Origin: Pseudorhodoferax aquiterrae
GTDB lineage: Bacteria > Pseudomonadota > Gammaproteobacteria > Burkholderiales > Burkholderiaceae_C
Direction of reading: 5' to 3'
Length of the DNA: 64,000 bases
Assembly: GCF_014652235.1 (NCBI RefSeq)
Contig: NZ_BMYK01000001.1
Location: forward strand, 330,982 to 394,981
Shown: positions 30,568 through 39,438 of the stretch, piece after piece
Position numbering within the stretch: position 1 is the stretch's first letter
How the letters are laid out: every line of letters starts with the position of its first letter
Made by a program: the position numbers and the translations under genes
The notes under the pieces: model-generated
Database searches by the model: none
The model's input: the letters and a program-made list of their open reading frames with translations, nothing else
What the model was told of the DNA's origin: nothing

Positions 30568-31776
30568 ATGACCGCCGCCGCAGAGCCCACCTCCCCCCAC
30601 GTCATGAACACCTACGGCCGCGTGCCGATCGCGCTGTCGCATGGCCAGGGCGTGCGTGTGTGGGACACCAACGGCAAGCAGTACCTCGACGCGCTGGGCG
30701 GCATCGCGGTCAACACGCTGGGCCACAACCATCCCAAGCTGGTGCCGGCGCTGCAGGACCAGCTGACCAAAATCATCCACAGCTCCAACTACTACCACGT
30801 GCCCGGCCAGGAGAAGCTGGCGGCCAAGCTGACCGAGCTGGCCGGCATGACCAACGCCTTCTTCTGCTGCACGGGCCTGGAGGCCAACGAGGCCGCCATC
30901 AAGCTGGCGCGCAAGTTCGGCCACGACAAGGGCATCGACAAGCCCGAGATCGTCGTCTACGAGAAGGCCTTCCACGGCCGCAGCATCGCCACGCTGTCCG
31001 CCACCGGGAACACCAAGGTGCAGCAGGGCTTCGGCCCGCTGGTCGAGGGCTTCATCCGCGTGCCGCTCAACGACATCGCCGCGCTGAAGGCCAAGACCGA
31101 AGGCAACCCCAACGTGGTGGCCGTGTTCTTCGAGACCATTCAGGGCGAGGGCGGCGTGAATCCCATGCGCGCCGAGTACCTGCAGCAGGTGCGCAAGCTT
31201 TGCGACGAGCGCGACTGGCTGCTCATGATCGACGAGGTGCAGTGCGGGATGGGCCGCACCGGCAAGTGGTTCGCGCACCAGTGGGCCGGCATCGTGCCCG
31301 ACGTGATGCCGCTGGCCAAGGGCCTGGGCTCGGGCGTGCCGATCGGTGCCGTCGTCGCCGGTCCCAAGGCCGCCGGCATCTTCGGCCCCGGCAACCACGG
31401 CACCACCTTCGGCGGCAACCCCCTGGCCATGCGCGCGGGCATCGAGACCATCCGCATCATGGAAGAAGAGGGCCTGCTGGAGAACGCCGCCCAGGTGGGC
31501 GCGCACCTCAAGCAATCGCTGGCGCAGGCCTTCGAGGGCATGGCCCAGGTCAAGGACATCCGCGGCCAGGGCCTCATGATCGGCGTGGAGCTGGACCGCC
31601 CCTGCGGCGTGCTCACTGCGCGCGCGGCCGAACGTGGTCTCCTGCTCAGCGTGACGGCCGATTCGGTCATCCGCATGGTGCCCTCGCTGATCCTGACCAA
31701 GGCCGATGCCGACGAGATCGTCGCCATCCTCGCGCCGCTGGTCAAAGAGTTCCTGGCCGAGCCGGTGGCAGCATGA
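30568..31776 (+). CDS. argD: acetylornithine aminotransferase
   Basis: The 402-residue class III aminotransferase has LDALGGIAVNTLGHNHPKLV near residue 40, IHSSNYYHVPGQEKLAAKL near 71, CTGLEANEAAIKLAR near 98, LMIDEVQCGMGRTGKWFAH near 223 and the PLP lysine in LAKGLGSGVPIGAV near 254. It converts N-acetylglutamate semialdehyde to N-acetylornithine, and may also serve lysine synthesis. The second Met (MNTYGRV, residue 13) is an alternative start. Its stop overlaps the argF start. Confidence 0.95.
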   Translation: MTAAAEPTSPHVMNTYGRVPIALSHGQGVRVWDTNGKQYLDALGGIAVNTLGHNHPKLVPALQDQLTKIIHSSNYYHVPGQEKLAAKLTELAGMTNAFFCCTGLEANEAAIKLARKFGHDKGIDKPEIVVYEKAFHGRSIATLSATGNTKVQQGFGPLVEGFIRVPLNDIAALKAKTEGNPNVVAVFFETIQGEGGVNPMRAEYLQQVRKLCDERDWLLMIDEVQCGMGRTGKWFAHQWAGIVPDVMPLAKGLGSGVPIGAVVAGPKAAGIFGPGNHGTTFGGNPLAMRAGIETIRIMEEEGLLENAAQVGAHLKQSLAQAFEGMAQVKDIRGQGLMIGVELDRPCGVLTARAAERGLLLSVTADSVIRMVPSLILTKADADEIVAILAPLVKEFLAEPVAA

Positions 31777-32690
31777 GCATCAAGCACTACCTGCAGTTCA
31801 GCGACTTCACGGCCGACGAGTACGCCTACCTGTTCGCGCGCGCCGCGCTGATCAAGCGCAAGTTCAAGGCCTACGAGAAGCACCACCCGCTGGCCGACCG
31901 CACGCTGGCCATGATCTTCGAGAAGGCCAGCACGCGCACGCGCGTGAGCTTCGAGGCCGGCATGTACCAGCTCGGCGGCAGCGTCGTGCACCTGACCACG
32001 GGCGACAGCCAGCTGGGCCGGGCCGAGCCCATCGAAGACAGTGCCAAGGTCATCAGCCGCATGGTCGACCTGGTCATGATCCGCACCTTCGGCCAGGACA
32101 AGATCGAGCGCTTCGCCGCGCATTCGCGCGTGCCCGTCATCAACGGCCTGACCAACGAGTTCCATCCCTGCCAGATCCTGGCCGACATCTTCACCTTCAT
32201 CGAGCACCGCGGCTCGATCCAAGGGAAAACGGTGGCCTGGGTCGGCGACGGCAACAACATGGCCAACACCTGGCTGCAGGCCGCCGAGATCCTGGACTTC
32301 AAGGTCCATGTCAGCACGCCCAGCGGCTACGAGATCGACCAGTCCGTCGCCGGCCTGCGCTCGGCCGACAGCTACCAGGTGTTCAAGGACCCGATGGACG
32401 CCTGCCGCGGCGCCGACCTCGTGACCACCGACGTCTGGACCAGCATGGGCTACGAGGCCGAGAACGAGGCCCGCCGCAAGGCCTTTGCCGACTGGTGCGT
32501 GGACGAGGACATGATGAAGGTCGCCAGGCCCGATGCGCTGTTCATGCACTGCCTGCCCGCGCATCGCGGCGAGGAGGTGCAGGCCGAGGTCATCGACGGG
32601 CCGCAGTCCGTGGTCTGGGACGAGGCCGAGAACCGCATGCACGTGCAAAAGGCGCTCATGGAGTATTTGCTGCTGGGGCGCATCGCCTGA
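31773..32690 (+). CDS. argF: ornithine carbamoyltransferase, anabolic
   Basis: The 305-residue enzyme starts MSIKHYLQFSDFTADEYAYL and has the carbamoyl-phosphate motif STRTR near residue 49, the EFHPCQ motif near 127, and the ornithine-binding MHCLPAHRG near 260. It forms citrulline from ornithine and carbamoyl phosphate. The ATGA overlap with argD shows an arginine operon; argG is often next in relatives but here an uncharacterised gene follows after 8 bp. Confidence 0.97.
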   Translation: MSIKHYLQFSDFTADEYAYLFARAALIKRKFKAYEKHHPLADRTLAMIFEKASTRTRVSFEAGMYQLGGSVVHLTTGDSQLGRAEPIEDSAKVISRMVDLVMIRTFGQDKIERFAAHSRVPVINGLTNEFHPCQILADIFTFIEHRGSIQGKTVAWVGDGNNMANTWLQAAEILDFKVHVSTPSGYEIDQSVAGLRSADSYQVFKDPMDACRGADLVTTDVWTSMGYEAENEARRKAFADWCVDEDMMKVARPDALFMHCLPAHRGEEVQAEVIDGPQSVVWDEAENRMHVQKALMEYLLLGRIA

Positions 32691-32698
32691 TTCCTGCG

Positions 32699-33268
32699 AT
32701 GCAGCTGATGCGGCACTACCTGCCGCAGTTCCAGTTCGCCGAGGAGCACAGCCGCCATGTGCCGGCCCCGCCGGCACGCGTGCTCGACGTCGCGGCGCGG
32801 CCCGAGGTCGTCGACGACCCCGTGGCCCGCGGCCTCATCGCGCTGCGCGAACTGCCGAGCCGCATGGGGGCGCGCTTGGGCATGGCTTCGGCGCTGCGCA
32901 TGCGCCCGGCCTTCAGCCTCGCCGACTTCACACCATTGGGCCGCGACGGCGACCGCGAACTCGCGTTCGGCTTGGCCGGCCGCTTCTGGCAGGCCGACTA
33001 CGGTCTGGTGGCGCTACCGGATGCGCAGGCCTTCGCCGCGCTCGATGCCAAGGGCATCGCCAAGCTGGTGCTGCAATTCACGGCCGAACCCGAGGGCGCC
33101 GGCACCCGGCTGACCACGCGCACGCGCATCTACTGCGGCGACGCGGCCGCGCAGCGCCGCTTCAGGGCCTATTGGCTGCTGATCCGGCCTGCCAGCGGGT
33201 TGATCCGCCACCGGCTACTGCGCCGCGTGCACCACGCCGCGCTGGCGGGCTCGGTATCGCGCTGCTAG
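32699..33268 (+). CDS. uncharacterised SRPBCC/DUF2867-like protein
   Basis: The 189-residue product MQLMRHYLPQFQFAEEHSRH has an opening like ligand-binding helix-grip proteins (EEHSRHVPAPPARVLDVAAR), a middle segment LAFGLAGRFWQADYGLVALP and an end RLTTRTRIYCGDAAAQRRFR followed by AYWLLIRPASGLIRHRLLRR. I place it tentatively with DUF2867/SRPBCC-type proteins on this pattern. It starts 8 bp after argF, so it is co-transcribed, and its stop overlaps that of the convergent peptidase gene. No function can be given. Confidence 0.6.
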   Translation: MQLMRHYLPQFQFAEEHSRHVPAPPARVLDVAARPEVVDDPVARGLIALRELPSRMGARLGMASALRMRPAFSLADFTPLGRDGDRELAFGLAGRFWQADYGLVALPDAQAFAALDAKGIAKLVLQFTAEPEGAGTRLTTRTRIYCGDAAAQRRFRAYWLLIRPASGLIRHRLLRRVHHAALAGSVSRC

Positions 33269-34836
33269 AACAGCCACGCCCCCAACTGGTAATAGTCGAA
33301 GCCGCTGCTGCGCCCGCCCAGGCAGCCGGCCAAGAAGTCCTCGGTCTTGCGGTACAGGGCCAGGTTGTTGTTCCACTTCTGGTTGCCGTGGCCATCGCCC
33401 CGGAAGGTGAGGTACTCGACCGGTTTGCCGGCCGCGCGCAGTGCGGCCACCATGCGCTCGGACTGGTCCAGCTTGACGCGCGCATCGTTCACGCCATGCA
33501 TGACCAGGACCGGGCCCCGGGCCTGCTGCGCGCGGTACAGCGGCGACTTCTCGCGCATGCGCGCGAGGTCGTCGGCCTTGGCGGGGTCGCCCACGAAGCG
33601 GTGCCACCAGGGGCGGCCCAGCTCCCAGTAGGGCGGCGCATCCTTGAGCAGGCTGGCCAGGTCGCTCATGCCCACCACGTCGACGGCGCAGGCGAACACC
33701 TCGGGCGTGAAGGTCGCTCCCACCAGTGCGGCATAGCCGCCGTAGCTGGCGCCGTAGATCGCCACGCGCGCCGGGTCGGCGACGCCTGAAGCCACGGCCC
33801 AGCGCACGCCGTCGACCAGGTCGTCGTGCATGCGGCCGGCGAACTCGCCGATGGCCTTTTCCATGAAGGCCCGGCCGTAGCCGCTGGAGCCGCGGTAGTT
33901 GAGTTGCAGCACCGCGTAGCCGCGGTTGGCCAGGAACTGCTGCAGCGCGCGGTTGGTCGCGCCGCTGCCCCAGCGGTCCCGGATCCAGGGGCCGCCGTGC
34001 ACGAGCAGCACCATGGGCAGGCCGCGCGGCTGCACGCCGGGCGGCAGCGTGAGGTAGCCGTGCAGCGCCAGCCCATCGCGGCTGGTGACGGTGATCGGCC
34101 GGGTGCTGGCCAGCTCCGCCGCGACCATGCTGAGGCTGTTCTCGCCGAGCAGCTGCGCCGGCCGGTCGCCGCGCAGCAGATGGCTGCGGCTGCCGCGGTC
34201 CGTGGTCACGACCGCCACCAACACCGTCTCGCTGTCGTCCATGCTGGCGATCTGCACGTCGGCCGGCCCGTCGCCGGCCAGGACGTCCAGCCGGCGGGCC
34301 AGGCCGTCGTCGAGCACGCGGCGCGCCGGGTAGCCGGGCATGGAATGGATGACCAGGGGCTGCTGCGTCCTGCGGCTCAGGACCACGCTGTCCAGGTCCA
34401 CCGCGGGGTCCGCATGCACCAGCTCCTCGGCCCCGCTGTCCAGGTCGAAGCGCACCAGGGCCAGCTTGTCGCGGCCGCGGTTGGACAGCGCCCAGGCCCG
34501 GCGGCCGTCCTCCTGCAGGCCGAACAGCACCACCGTCTCCCAGCGGCTCCACTGCGCCAGGTCGCGCCAGCGACCGTCGGCCTGCGGCCCTTGCAGCCGG
34601 CTGTCCGCCCCGTCCAGTGCGACGCGGGCGAGCACGCGGCCCTGGCGGTCCACGCCCCACCAGGCCACGTTGCCCGGATTGGTCTGCAGCAGCTGGCGTG
34701 CGCCGCTGCGCGCGTCGATGCGGTACAGGTCGAAGACCTTCTTGTCGCGCAGATTGGAACTGACCACGAAGGCCGCCGTGCCGTCTACCGGCATCACGAT
34801 GTGCGAACCGGTGCGCGCGAACGGCGTGAGGTCCAC
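33265..34836 (-). CDS. S9 family (prolyl oligopeptidase-like) peptidase, N-terminally truncated
   Basis: The C-terminal hydrolase domain is intact: VLLVHGGPWIRDRWGSGATN near residue 270, the nucleophile in YGASYGGYAALVG near 365, Asp in MHGVNDARVK near 450 and His in RGDGHGNQKW near 483. The readable start is a GTG before DLTPFARTGSHIVMPVDG, a segment that in related peptidases lies about 100 residues inside the propeller domain. No signal peptide or early propeller blades precede it. Upstream sequence switches to a response-regulator remnant on the other strand, so the 5' end appears deleted; the gene is probably inactive or lacks a promoter. Confidence 0.8.
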   Translation of the reverse strand: MDLTPFARTGSHIVMPVDGTAAFVVSSNLRDKKVFDLYRIDARSGARQLLQTNPGNVAWWGVDRQGRVLARVALDGADSRLQGPQADGRWRDLAQWSRWETVVLFGLQEDGRRAWALSNRGRDKLALVRFDLDSGAEELVHADPAVDLDSVVLSRRTQQPLVIHSMPGYPARRVLDDGLARRLDVLAGDGPADVQIASMDDSETVLVAVVTTDRGSRSHLLRGDRPAQLLGENSLSMVAAELASTRPITVTSRDGLALHGYLTLPPGVQPRGLPMVLLVHGGPWIRDRWGSGATNRALQQFLANRGYAVLQLNYRGSSGYGRAFMEKAIGEFAGRMHDDLVDGVRWAVASGVADPARVAIYGASYGGYAALVGATFTPEVFACAVDVVGMSDLASLLKDAPPYWELGRPWWHRFVGDPAKADDLARMREKSPLYRAQQARGPVLVMHGVNDARVKLDQSERMVAALRAAGKPVEYLTFRGDGHGNQKWNNNLALYRKTEDFLAGCLGGRSSGFDYYQLGAWLF

Positions 34837-34884
34837 GGCCCGGTCCAGACCGTGCGCGGCGTCGGCTATCTGCTCGTGCCATGA
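34828..34884 (+). pseudogene. C-terminal remnant of an OmpR-family response regulator
   Basis: In the plus frame ending at the TGA of 34882-34884 the codons read EVHGPVQTVRGVGYLLVP, the canonical end of the OmpR/PhoB winged-helix domain (TVRGVGY). The TGA overlaps the ATG of the histidine kinase gene, exactly as regulator-kinase pairs normally do. Upstream of about 34828 the frame dissolves into sequence that codes the S9 peptidase on the minus strand, so everything but the last codons of the regulator has been lost. Confidence 0.75.
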
Positions 34885-35657
34885 AGCGTCTGTCCGCCTG
34901 GCTGGCCGAGCCGACGCTGGTGCGGCGCAGCACCTGGTCGGTGCTGCTGGCGTTCGTCGTGGTCTGGGCCGCGCTGCTGGCCTACGAGTACGCGCTCAAC
35001 CGGCAGGCCCTGGCGACCGGGCCGAGCCTGCAGAAATTCGGCCATGCACTGCTCGGCGCCCTGGCCGAGATCGACGATGCCGCCCAGGCCCGCGCCGCGC
35101 TGGCAGCCACCGCCCGCTGGGTCAACGAGCGGCGTCCGCAGGACCAGCGCTTCACCGGCCGCTACCGCTTCGCGCTGGCCGACCAGGACGGCCAGACGGT
35201 CTTTGCCTCGCCGGGCTTCACTGCCGATGCCGCACAGCCCGCGCACCCGGTCTCGTACGCCGAGATCGACGGCCGGCAGCACCGCATCTTCAAGGCCGGC
35301 GCCGGCCGCTGGACGCTGCGCGTCGCCGAGCCCCAGCGCATGCCCGCCGACTTCCTGGCCTACAACGCGCTGCACTATGGCGGGCCCGGCTGCACGGTGC
35401 AGGTCACGCTGTCGGCCGGGCCGGCGCAGGGCTGGTCGCTGTGCGTGCAGGACGACGGGCCCGGCATCGCGCCCCCCGAGCGGGCTCGCGTGTTCGACCG
35501 CTTCTTCCGCGGTGCCGGACAGTCAGCCAGCGGCTCGGGCCTGGGCCTGGCCATCGTGCGCCAGGCCGCGCTGCGCCTTGGCGGCAGCGTGGCCATCGCC
35601 CCCGGCCTGGCCGGGCGAGGCGTCGGCCTGCAGCTGCGCGTGCCGGCGCAAACCTAG
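34881..35657 (+). pseudogene. sensor histidine kinase with internal deletion (no HAMP/HisKA)
   Basis: The 258-codon frame begins as a QseC/TctE-like kinase: cytoplasmic start, one membrane segment (VLLAFVVVWAALLAYEYAL) and a periplasmic sensor part to about residue 152 (LRVAEPQRM). It then jumps to the ATPase domain: YNALHYGGPG (N box) near 163, DDGPGIAPPERARVFDRFFR near 191 and GSGLGLAIVRQAALRLGG near 216. The second membrane helix, HAMP linker and the phospho-accepting His domain, about 200 residues, are absent. With no His and a lost partner regulator it cannot signal normally. Confidence 0.8.
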
Positions 35658-35694
35658 AATTGCGCGCCGCGGTGTGCCCGGCGCCGCCCGTCCC

Positions 35695-36915
35695 ATGTCC
35701 GATTCCCACGCCATCACGCCCGCGCTGCGGCGCTCCATCCTGCTGCTGTCCCTGTCGAATTTTTCGAGCATGTCGGTGCAGCGCATCTGCGATGCCATGC
35801 TGCCCGCGCTGGCGCAGGAGTTCTCCGTCTCGCTGGCGCAGGCCGCGCAGGTGGTCTCGTTCTTCGCCATCGCCTACGGCGTGGCCCTGCTGTTCTACGG
35901 TCCGCTCGGTGACCGCTTCGGCAAGTTCAAGCTGATCGCGCTGTGCACGCTGGCCTGCAGCGTGGGCAGCGTGGTGTCGGCGCTGGCGCCGGACCTGGCC
36001 ACGCTGGTGCTGGGCCGCGTGCTCGTGGCCGTGGCTGCCGCGGCGATGATCCCGATGGCGCTGGCCTGGGTCGGCGATGCGGTCGGCTACGAGAAGCGCC
36101 AGGAGACGCTGGCGCTGCTGGGCCTGGGCTCCACGCTGGGCCTCGTCAGCGGCCAGCTGCTGGGCGGCCTGTTCACCGACTGGTTCGGCTGGCGCTGGGC
36201 GTTCTGGTTCCTGACCGCGCTGTTCGGCGTGGTCGGCACGCTGCAGTGGCGCGACTGGCGCGCGCAGCAAGAGCGTCCGCACCACATGGCCGGGCTGGCC
36301 GGCGCGGCCGGCCAGCCGCAGGGCTTCGCCGCCCAGCTGCACAGCCTGTGGCGGCGCCCGCATGCACGGGCCGTGCTGCTGGTTTCGCTGCTGCAGGGCG
36401 CGCTGGCCTTCGGTGCGATGGCGATCTGGGCCTCGCACCTGCATGCGCACCTGGGGCTGTCGCTGGCCGCCTCGGGCGCCAGCGTGGCGCTGGCCGGCGT
36501 GGGCGGCGTGCTGTACATGCTGACCGCGCGCCAGTTGATCCCGCGGCTGGGCGAGCGCGGCCTGGTGCTGACGGGGGCCACGCTGCTCGCACTGGGCGCC
36601 TGCGGCCTGGCCTTCGTGCCGCACCCGGCGCTGGCGCCCGTGGCCACGCTGGTCGCGGGCTTCGGCCTCTTCATGCTGCACAACACGCTGCAGACCAATG
36701 CCACGCAGATGGCGCCCGAGGCGCGCGGTCTGGGCGTGGCCATGTTCTCCACCTTCCTGTTCATGGGCCAGTCCCTGGGCGTGGTGCTGGCCGCCGGGCT
36801 GGTGGGGCGCTGGGGCTCCACGGCCGTCGTGGCCGCGGCCGGTTGCGGGGTGCTGTGCATGGGCGTGTTCTTCGCCCGGGCGCTGCGCCGCCGCGATGCA
36901 CTGCGCGGCGTCTGA
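35695..36915 (+). CDS. MFS transporter, DHA1-type
   Basis: The 406-residue protein has about 12 membrane segments, the MFS loop YGPLGDRFGKFKLIALCT near residue 68, and DHA1-like ASSGASVALAGVGG-type repeats in the second half. It starts MSDSHAITPALRRSILLLSL at ATG 35695, with a TAGAAT -10-like hexamer about 40 bp upstream. Members export drugs or metabolites by proton antiport; no substrate can be assigned. The next gene begins 4 bp after its stop. Confidence 0.88.
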   Translation: MSDSHAITPALRRSILLLSLSNFSSMSVQRICDAMLPALAQEFSVSLAQAAQVVSFFAIAYGVALLFYGPLGDRFGKFKLIALCTLACSVGSVVSALAPDLATLVLGRVLVAVAAAAMIPMALAWVGDAVGYEKRQETLALLGLGSTLGLVSGQLLGGLFTDWFGWRWAFWFLTALFGVVGTLQWRDWRAQQERPHHMAGLAGAAGQPQGFAAQLHSLWRRPHARAVLLVSLLQGALAFGAMAIWASHLHAHLGLSLAASGASVALAGVGGVLYMLTARQLIPRLGERGLVLTGATLLALGACGLAFVPHPALAPVATLVAGFGLFMLHNTLQTNATQMAPEARGLGVAMFSTFLFMGQSLGVVLAAGLVGRWGSTAVVAAAGCGVLCMGVFFARALRRRDALRGV

Positions 36916-36919
36916 AGCC

Positions 36920-37240
36920 ATGGCCGAATCCGTCTCGCCCTGTCAGTCCTGCGGCGCCTGCTGCGCCAACTTCCGCGTCGACTTCTCGGTCTACGAGCTC
37001 GAGAGCGAAGGCGGCCGCGTGCCCGACGGCCTGACCGTGGAGGTCAACGGCAACACCGCACGCATGCGCGGCACCGACCATGTGCCGATCCGCTGCGCCG
37101 CGCTGACCGGCAAGCTCGGCCAGCACGTGGGCTGCGGCATCTACGAGTGGCGGCCCTCGCCCTGCCGCGAGTTTGAGGCCGGCAGCGACGCCTGCGACCG
37201 GGCGCGGGCGCGCCACGGCATGGCGCCGCTGGATTCCTGA
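36920..37240 (+). CDS. YkgJ family cysteine cluster protein
   Basis: The 106-residue protein MAESVSPCQSCGACCANFRV has the YkgJ/UPF0153 cysteine pattern: CxxCGACC at residues 8-15, a Cys in IRCAAL near 58, then GCGIYEWRPSPCREF near 74-88. Such clusters bind zinc or an iron-sulfur centre; the role is unknown. Its stop TGA directly abuts the stop of the convergent racemase-family gene, with no bases between. Confidence 0.9.
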   Translation: MAESVSPCQSCGACCANFRVDFSVYELESEGGRVPDGLTVEVNGNTARMRGTDHVPIRCAALTGKLGQHVGCGIYEWRPSPCREFEAGSDACDRARARHGMAPLDS

Positions 37241-37984
37241 TCAGCCGCGCGCCAGCATGCGCGCGATGGCCTCCGGCAGCCCGGCGTTGGGCTTGAGCGG
37301 CGGCGGCGCGAAGCTGCCGCGCGTGGCCTTGCCAGGCGCCAGCGCGACCAGCGACTCGGCATGCCGCACGGCGCTGGACACACCATCGACCACAGGCACC
37401 GGCAACTGCCCGCGCAAGCTGCGCGCCAGGCCCGCCAGCGGTGCGCCGGCCAGCACGATCACGTCGGCACCGTCCTCGGCGACGGCGCGCTCGCACAGCG
37501 CCTTCAGGGCCAGTGCGTGGTCGGTCTGCACGCTGGCGATGCCGGCGAGCGGCTGGTCCAGCGCGCGGATGCTGGCGAGCCGGCCGATGAGGCCGTTGGC
37601 CTCCACCACCTCGCGGTACCAGGCGCTGATGCGCTGGGAGATCGCGACGATGGAAAAGCGCTGGCCCAGCAGGCAGGCGCTGGCCAGGGCCGACTCCGTG
37701 AGGCCCAGCACGGGCATGGGCAGCACCTCGCGCAGTCCGGCCAGGCCCGGGTCGCCGAAGGCGGCGACGATCACGGCGTCGTGGCCGGGTGCGTGCTCGG
37801 CCGCGACCTGGGCCGTGGCGTACGCGCCGATCAGCGCCTCGAAGCGCGTCTCGATGTAGGCCACGCCGAACGGCGCGGTCTGCATCGTCAGCGCGGTGGT
37901 GGCCGACGCGCTGCGGCGCGCCTCGGCCTCGATCAGCGCCGTGACGCTGGTGGAGATGTTGGGGTTGACGATCAGCAGGCGCAT
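37241..37984 (-). CDS. Asp/Glu/hydantoin racemase-family protein without catalytic cysteines
   Basis: The 247-residue protein MRLLIVNPNISTSVTALIEA has the hydantoin/allantoin racemase fold. The two catalytic Cys of the family are missing: VIVAAFGDPGL (normally ACFGDPG) near residue 75 and IVLAGAPLAGLA (normally a Cys after LG) near 180. It may therefore not epimerise by the two-thiol mechanism. It is the last of the seven-gene operon 43835-37241, 4 bp after the hydantoinase gene, a pairing typical of racemase plus hydantoinase. Confidence 0.88.
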   Translation of the reverse strand: MRLLIVNPNISTSVTALIEAEARRSASATTALTMQTAPFGVAYIETRFEALIGAYATAQVAAEHAPGHDAVIVAAFGDPGLAGLREVLPMPVLGLTESALASACLLGQRFSIVAISQRISAWYREVVEANGLIGRLASIRALDQPLAGIASVQTDHALALKALCERAVAEDGADVIVLAGAPLAGLARSLRGQLPVPVVDGVSSAVRHAESLVALAPGKATRGSFAPPPLKPNAGLPEAIARMLARG

Positions 37985-37988
37985 GGGC

Positions 37989-39407
37989 TCAGGCCTTGGG
38001 GCGTTGGGGCAGCAGGGAAGGCTTGCCGCAGGCGAGCAGCGCGCCCTGGCCAGGGCGCGCATGGAACTGCCCGTCCCACACCACCTCGCCGCGGCACAGC
38101 GTGATGCCGGGCCAGGCCTTGAGCCGCATGCCCTCGTAGGGCGTGTAGTCCACTTCGTGGTGCAGCTGTTCATTGCGCAGCACGAATTCGCGCTCGTCCC
38201 AGATGACGAGGTCGGCGTCCGCGCCGATCGCGATCGTGCCCTTGCGCGGGTGCAGACCGTAGGCCTTGGCCGGGCCCGTGGCGGTCAGTTCGACGAAGCG
38301 GTGCGGCGTCATGCGGCCCCCGAGCACCCCCTCGGACCACAGCAGCGCCATGCGCGTCTCCAGGCCCGGGATGCCGTTGGGGATGTGGCGGAAGGCCACC
38401 TCCTGGCGGTCCGGCTTCTTGCCCTCGGGCGCGTCGAACTTGAACGGCGCGTGGTCGGACGAGAACACCGTGAACAGCCCGTCGTTGAGACCGTCCCAGA
38501 TCACCTGCTGGTTGGCGCGGTCGCGCGGCGGCGGGCTGCAGACGCACTTGGCGCCCTTGTAGCTGTCGTCGATGCCGAGGTCCTCGGCCGTCAGGAACAG
38601 GTACTGCGGGCAGGTCTCGGCGAAGATGTTGAGGCCATGCGCGCGCGCCCAGCGGATCTGCTCCACGGCCTCGCGGCCCGAGACGTGCACGATCAGGATG
38701 GGCACGTCGACGAGCTCGGCCAGCGCGATCGCGCGGTGCGTGGCCTCGCGCTCCACGAGCATGGGCCGGGCATGCGCATGGAAGCGCGGCGCCGTGCGGC
38801 CCGCGGCCTCCAGCCGGCGCGTGAGCCACTCGATGCAGTCGGCATTCTCGGCATGGACCATGGCCAGCGCGCCGTGCTGGCGCGCCACGTCCAGCACGTC
38901 CAGGATCTGGCCGTCGTCGAGCTTCATGTCGTCGTAGGTCATGTAGATCTTGAACGAGGTGAAGCCCTCCTTGATGAGCGAAGGCAGTTCTTCCTGCAGC
39001 ACGGTGGGCGTGGGGTCGCTCACGATCAGGTGGAAGGCGTAGTCGACGTGCGCCTTGCCCGCGGCGCGCGCGCGGTAGTCCTCCACCGCGGCGCGCAGCG
39101 ACTGGCCCTTTTGCTGTGCCGCGAACGGGATCACCGTGGTGGTGCCGCCGCAGGCGGCCGAGCGCGTGCCGGTGTCGAAGTCGTCGGCCGTGCGCGTGGG
39201 CGGCGGCATGGGCTGGTCCAGGTGGCAATGCGCATCGACGCCGCCGGGCGTCACCGTGCGGCCGGCCGCGTCGATCTCCTGCTTGCCCGCAGGCAGGGCG
39301 ACGCCCAGCTGGGCGATGCGGCCGGCGCGGATGCCGATGTCGCAGTCGAAGCTGTCGGAGGCGGTGACGGCCCGCGCGTTGCGGATCACGAGGTCGAAGT
39401 CGGACAT
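37989..39407 (-). CDS. dihydropyrimidinase/D-hydantoinase-like amidohydrolase
   Basis: The 472-residue enzyme has the dinuclear amidohydrolase ligands: DAHCHLD near residue 59 (HxH), the carboxylated lysine in FKIYMTY near 152, VHAEN near 185, HVSGREA near 242 and SSDHAPF near 318. It hydrolyses cyclic amides such as dihydropyrimidines or 5-substituted hydantoins to N-carbamoyl acids. It is one of the clearest enzymes of the island and suggests a cyclic ureide or imide as substrate. A 31-bp gap follows the SDR gene. Confidence 0.92.
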   Translation of the reverse strand: MSDFDLVIRNARAVTASDSFDCDIGIRAGRIAQLGVALPAGKQEIDAAGRTVTPGGVDAHCHLDQPMPPPTRTADDFDTGTRSAACGGTTTVIPFAAQQKGQSLRAAVEDYRARAAGKAHVDYAFHLIVSDPTPTVLQEELPSLIKEGFTSFKIYMTYDDMKLDDGQILDVLDVARQHGALAMVHAENADCIEWLTRRLEAAGRTAPRFHAHARPMLVEREATHRAIALAELVDVPILIVHVSGREAVEQIRWARAHGLNIFAETCPQYLFLTAEDLGIDDSYKGAKCVCSPPPRDRANQQVIWDGLNDGLFTVFSSDHAPFKFDAPEGKKPDRQEVAFRHIPNGIPGLETRMALLWSEGVLGGRMTPHRFVELTATGPAKAYGLHPRKGTIAIGADADLVIWDEREFVLRNEQLHHEVDYTPYEGMRLKAWPGITLCRGEVVWDGQFHARPGQGALLACGKPSLLPQRPKA

Positions 39408-39438
39408 GGTGGTGTGGTGTGTGGGAATGGGGGTGGTC

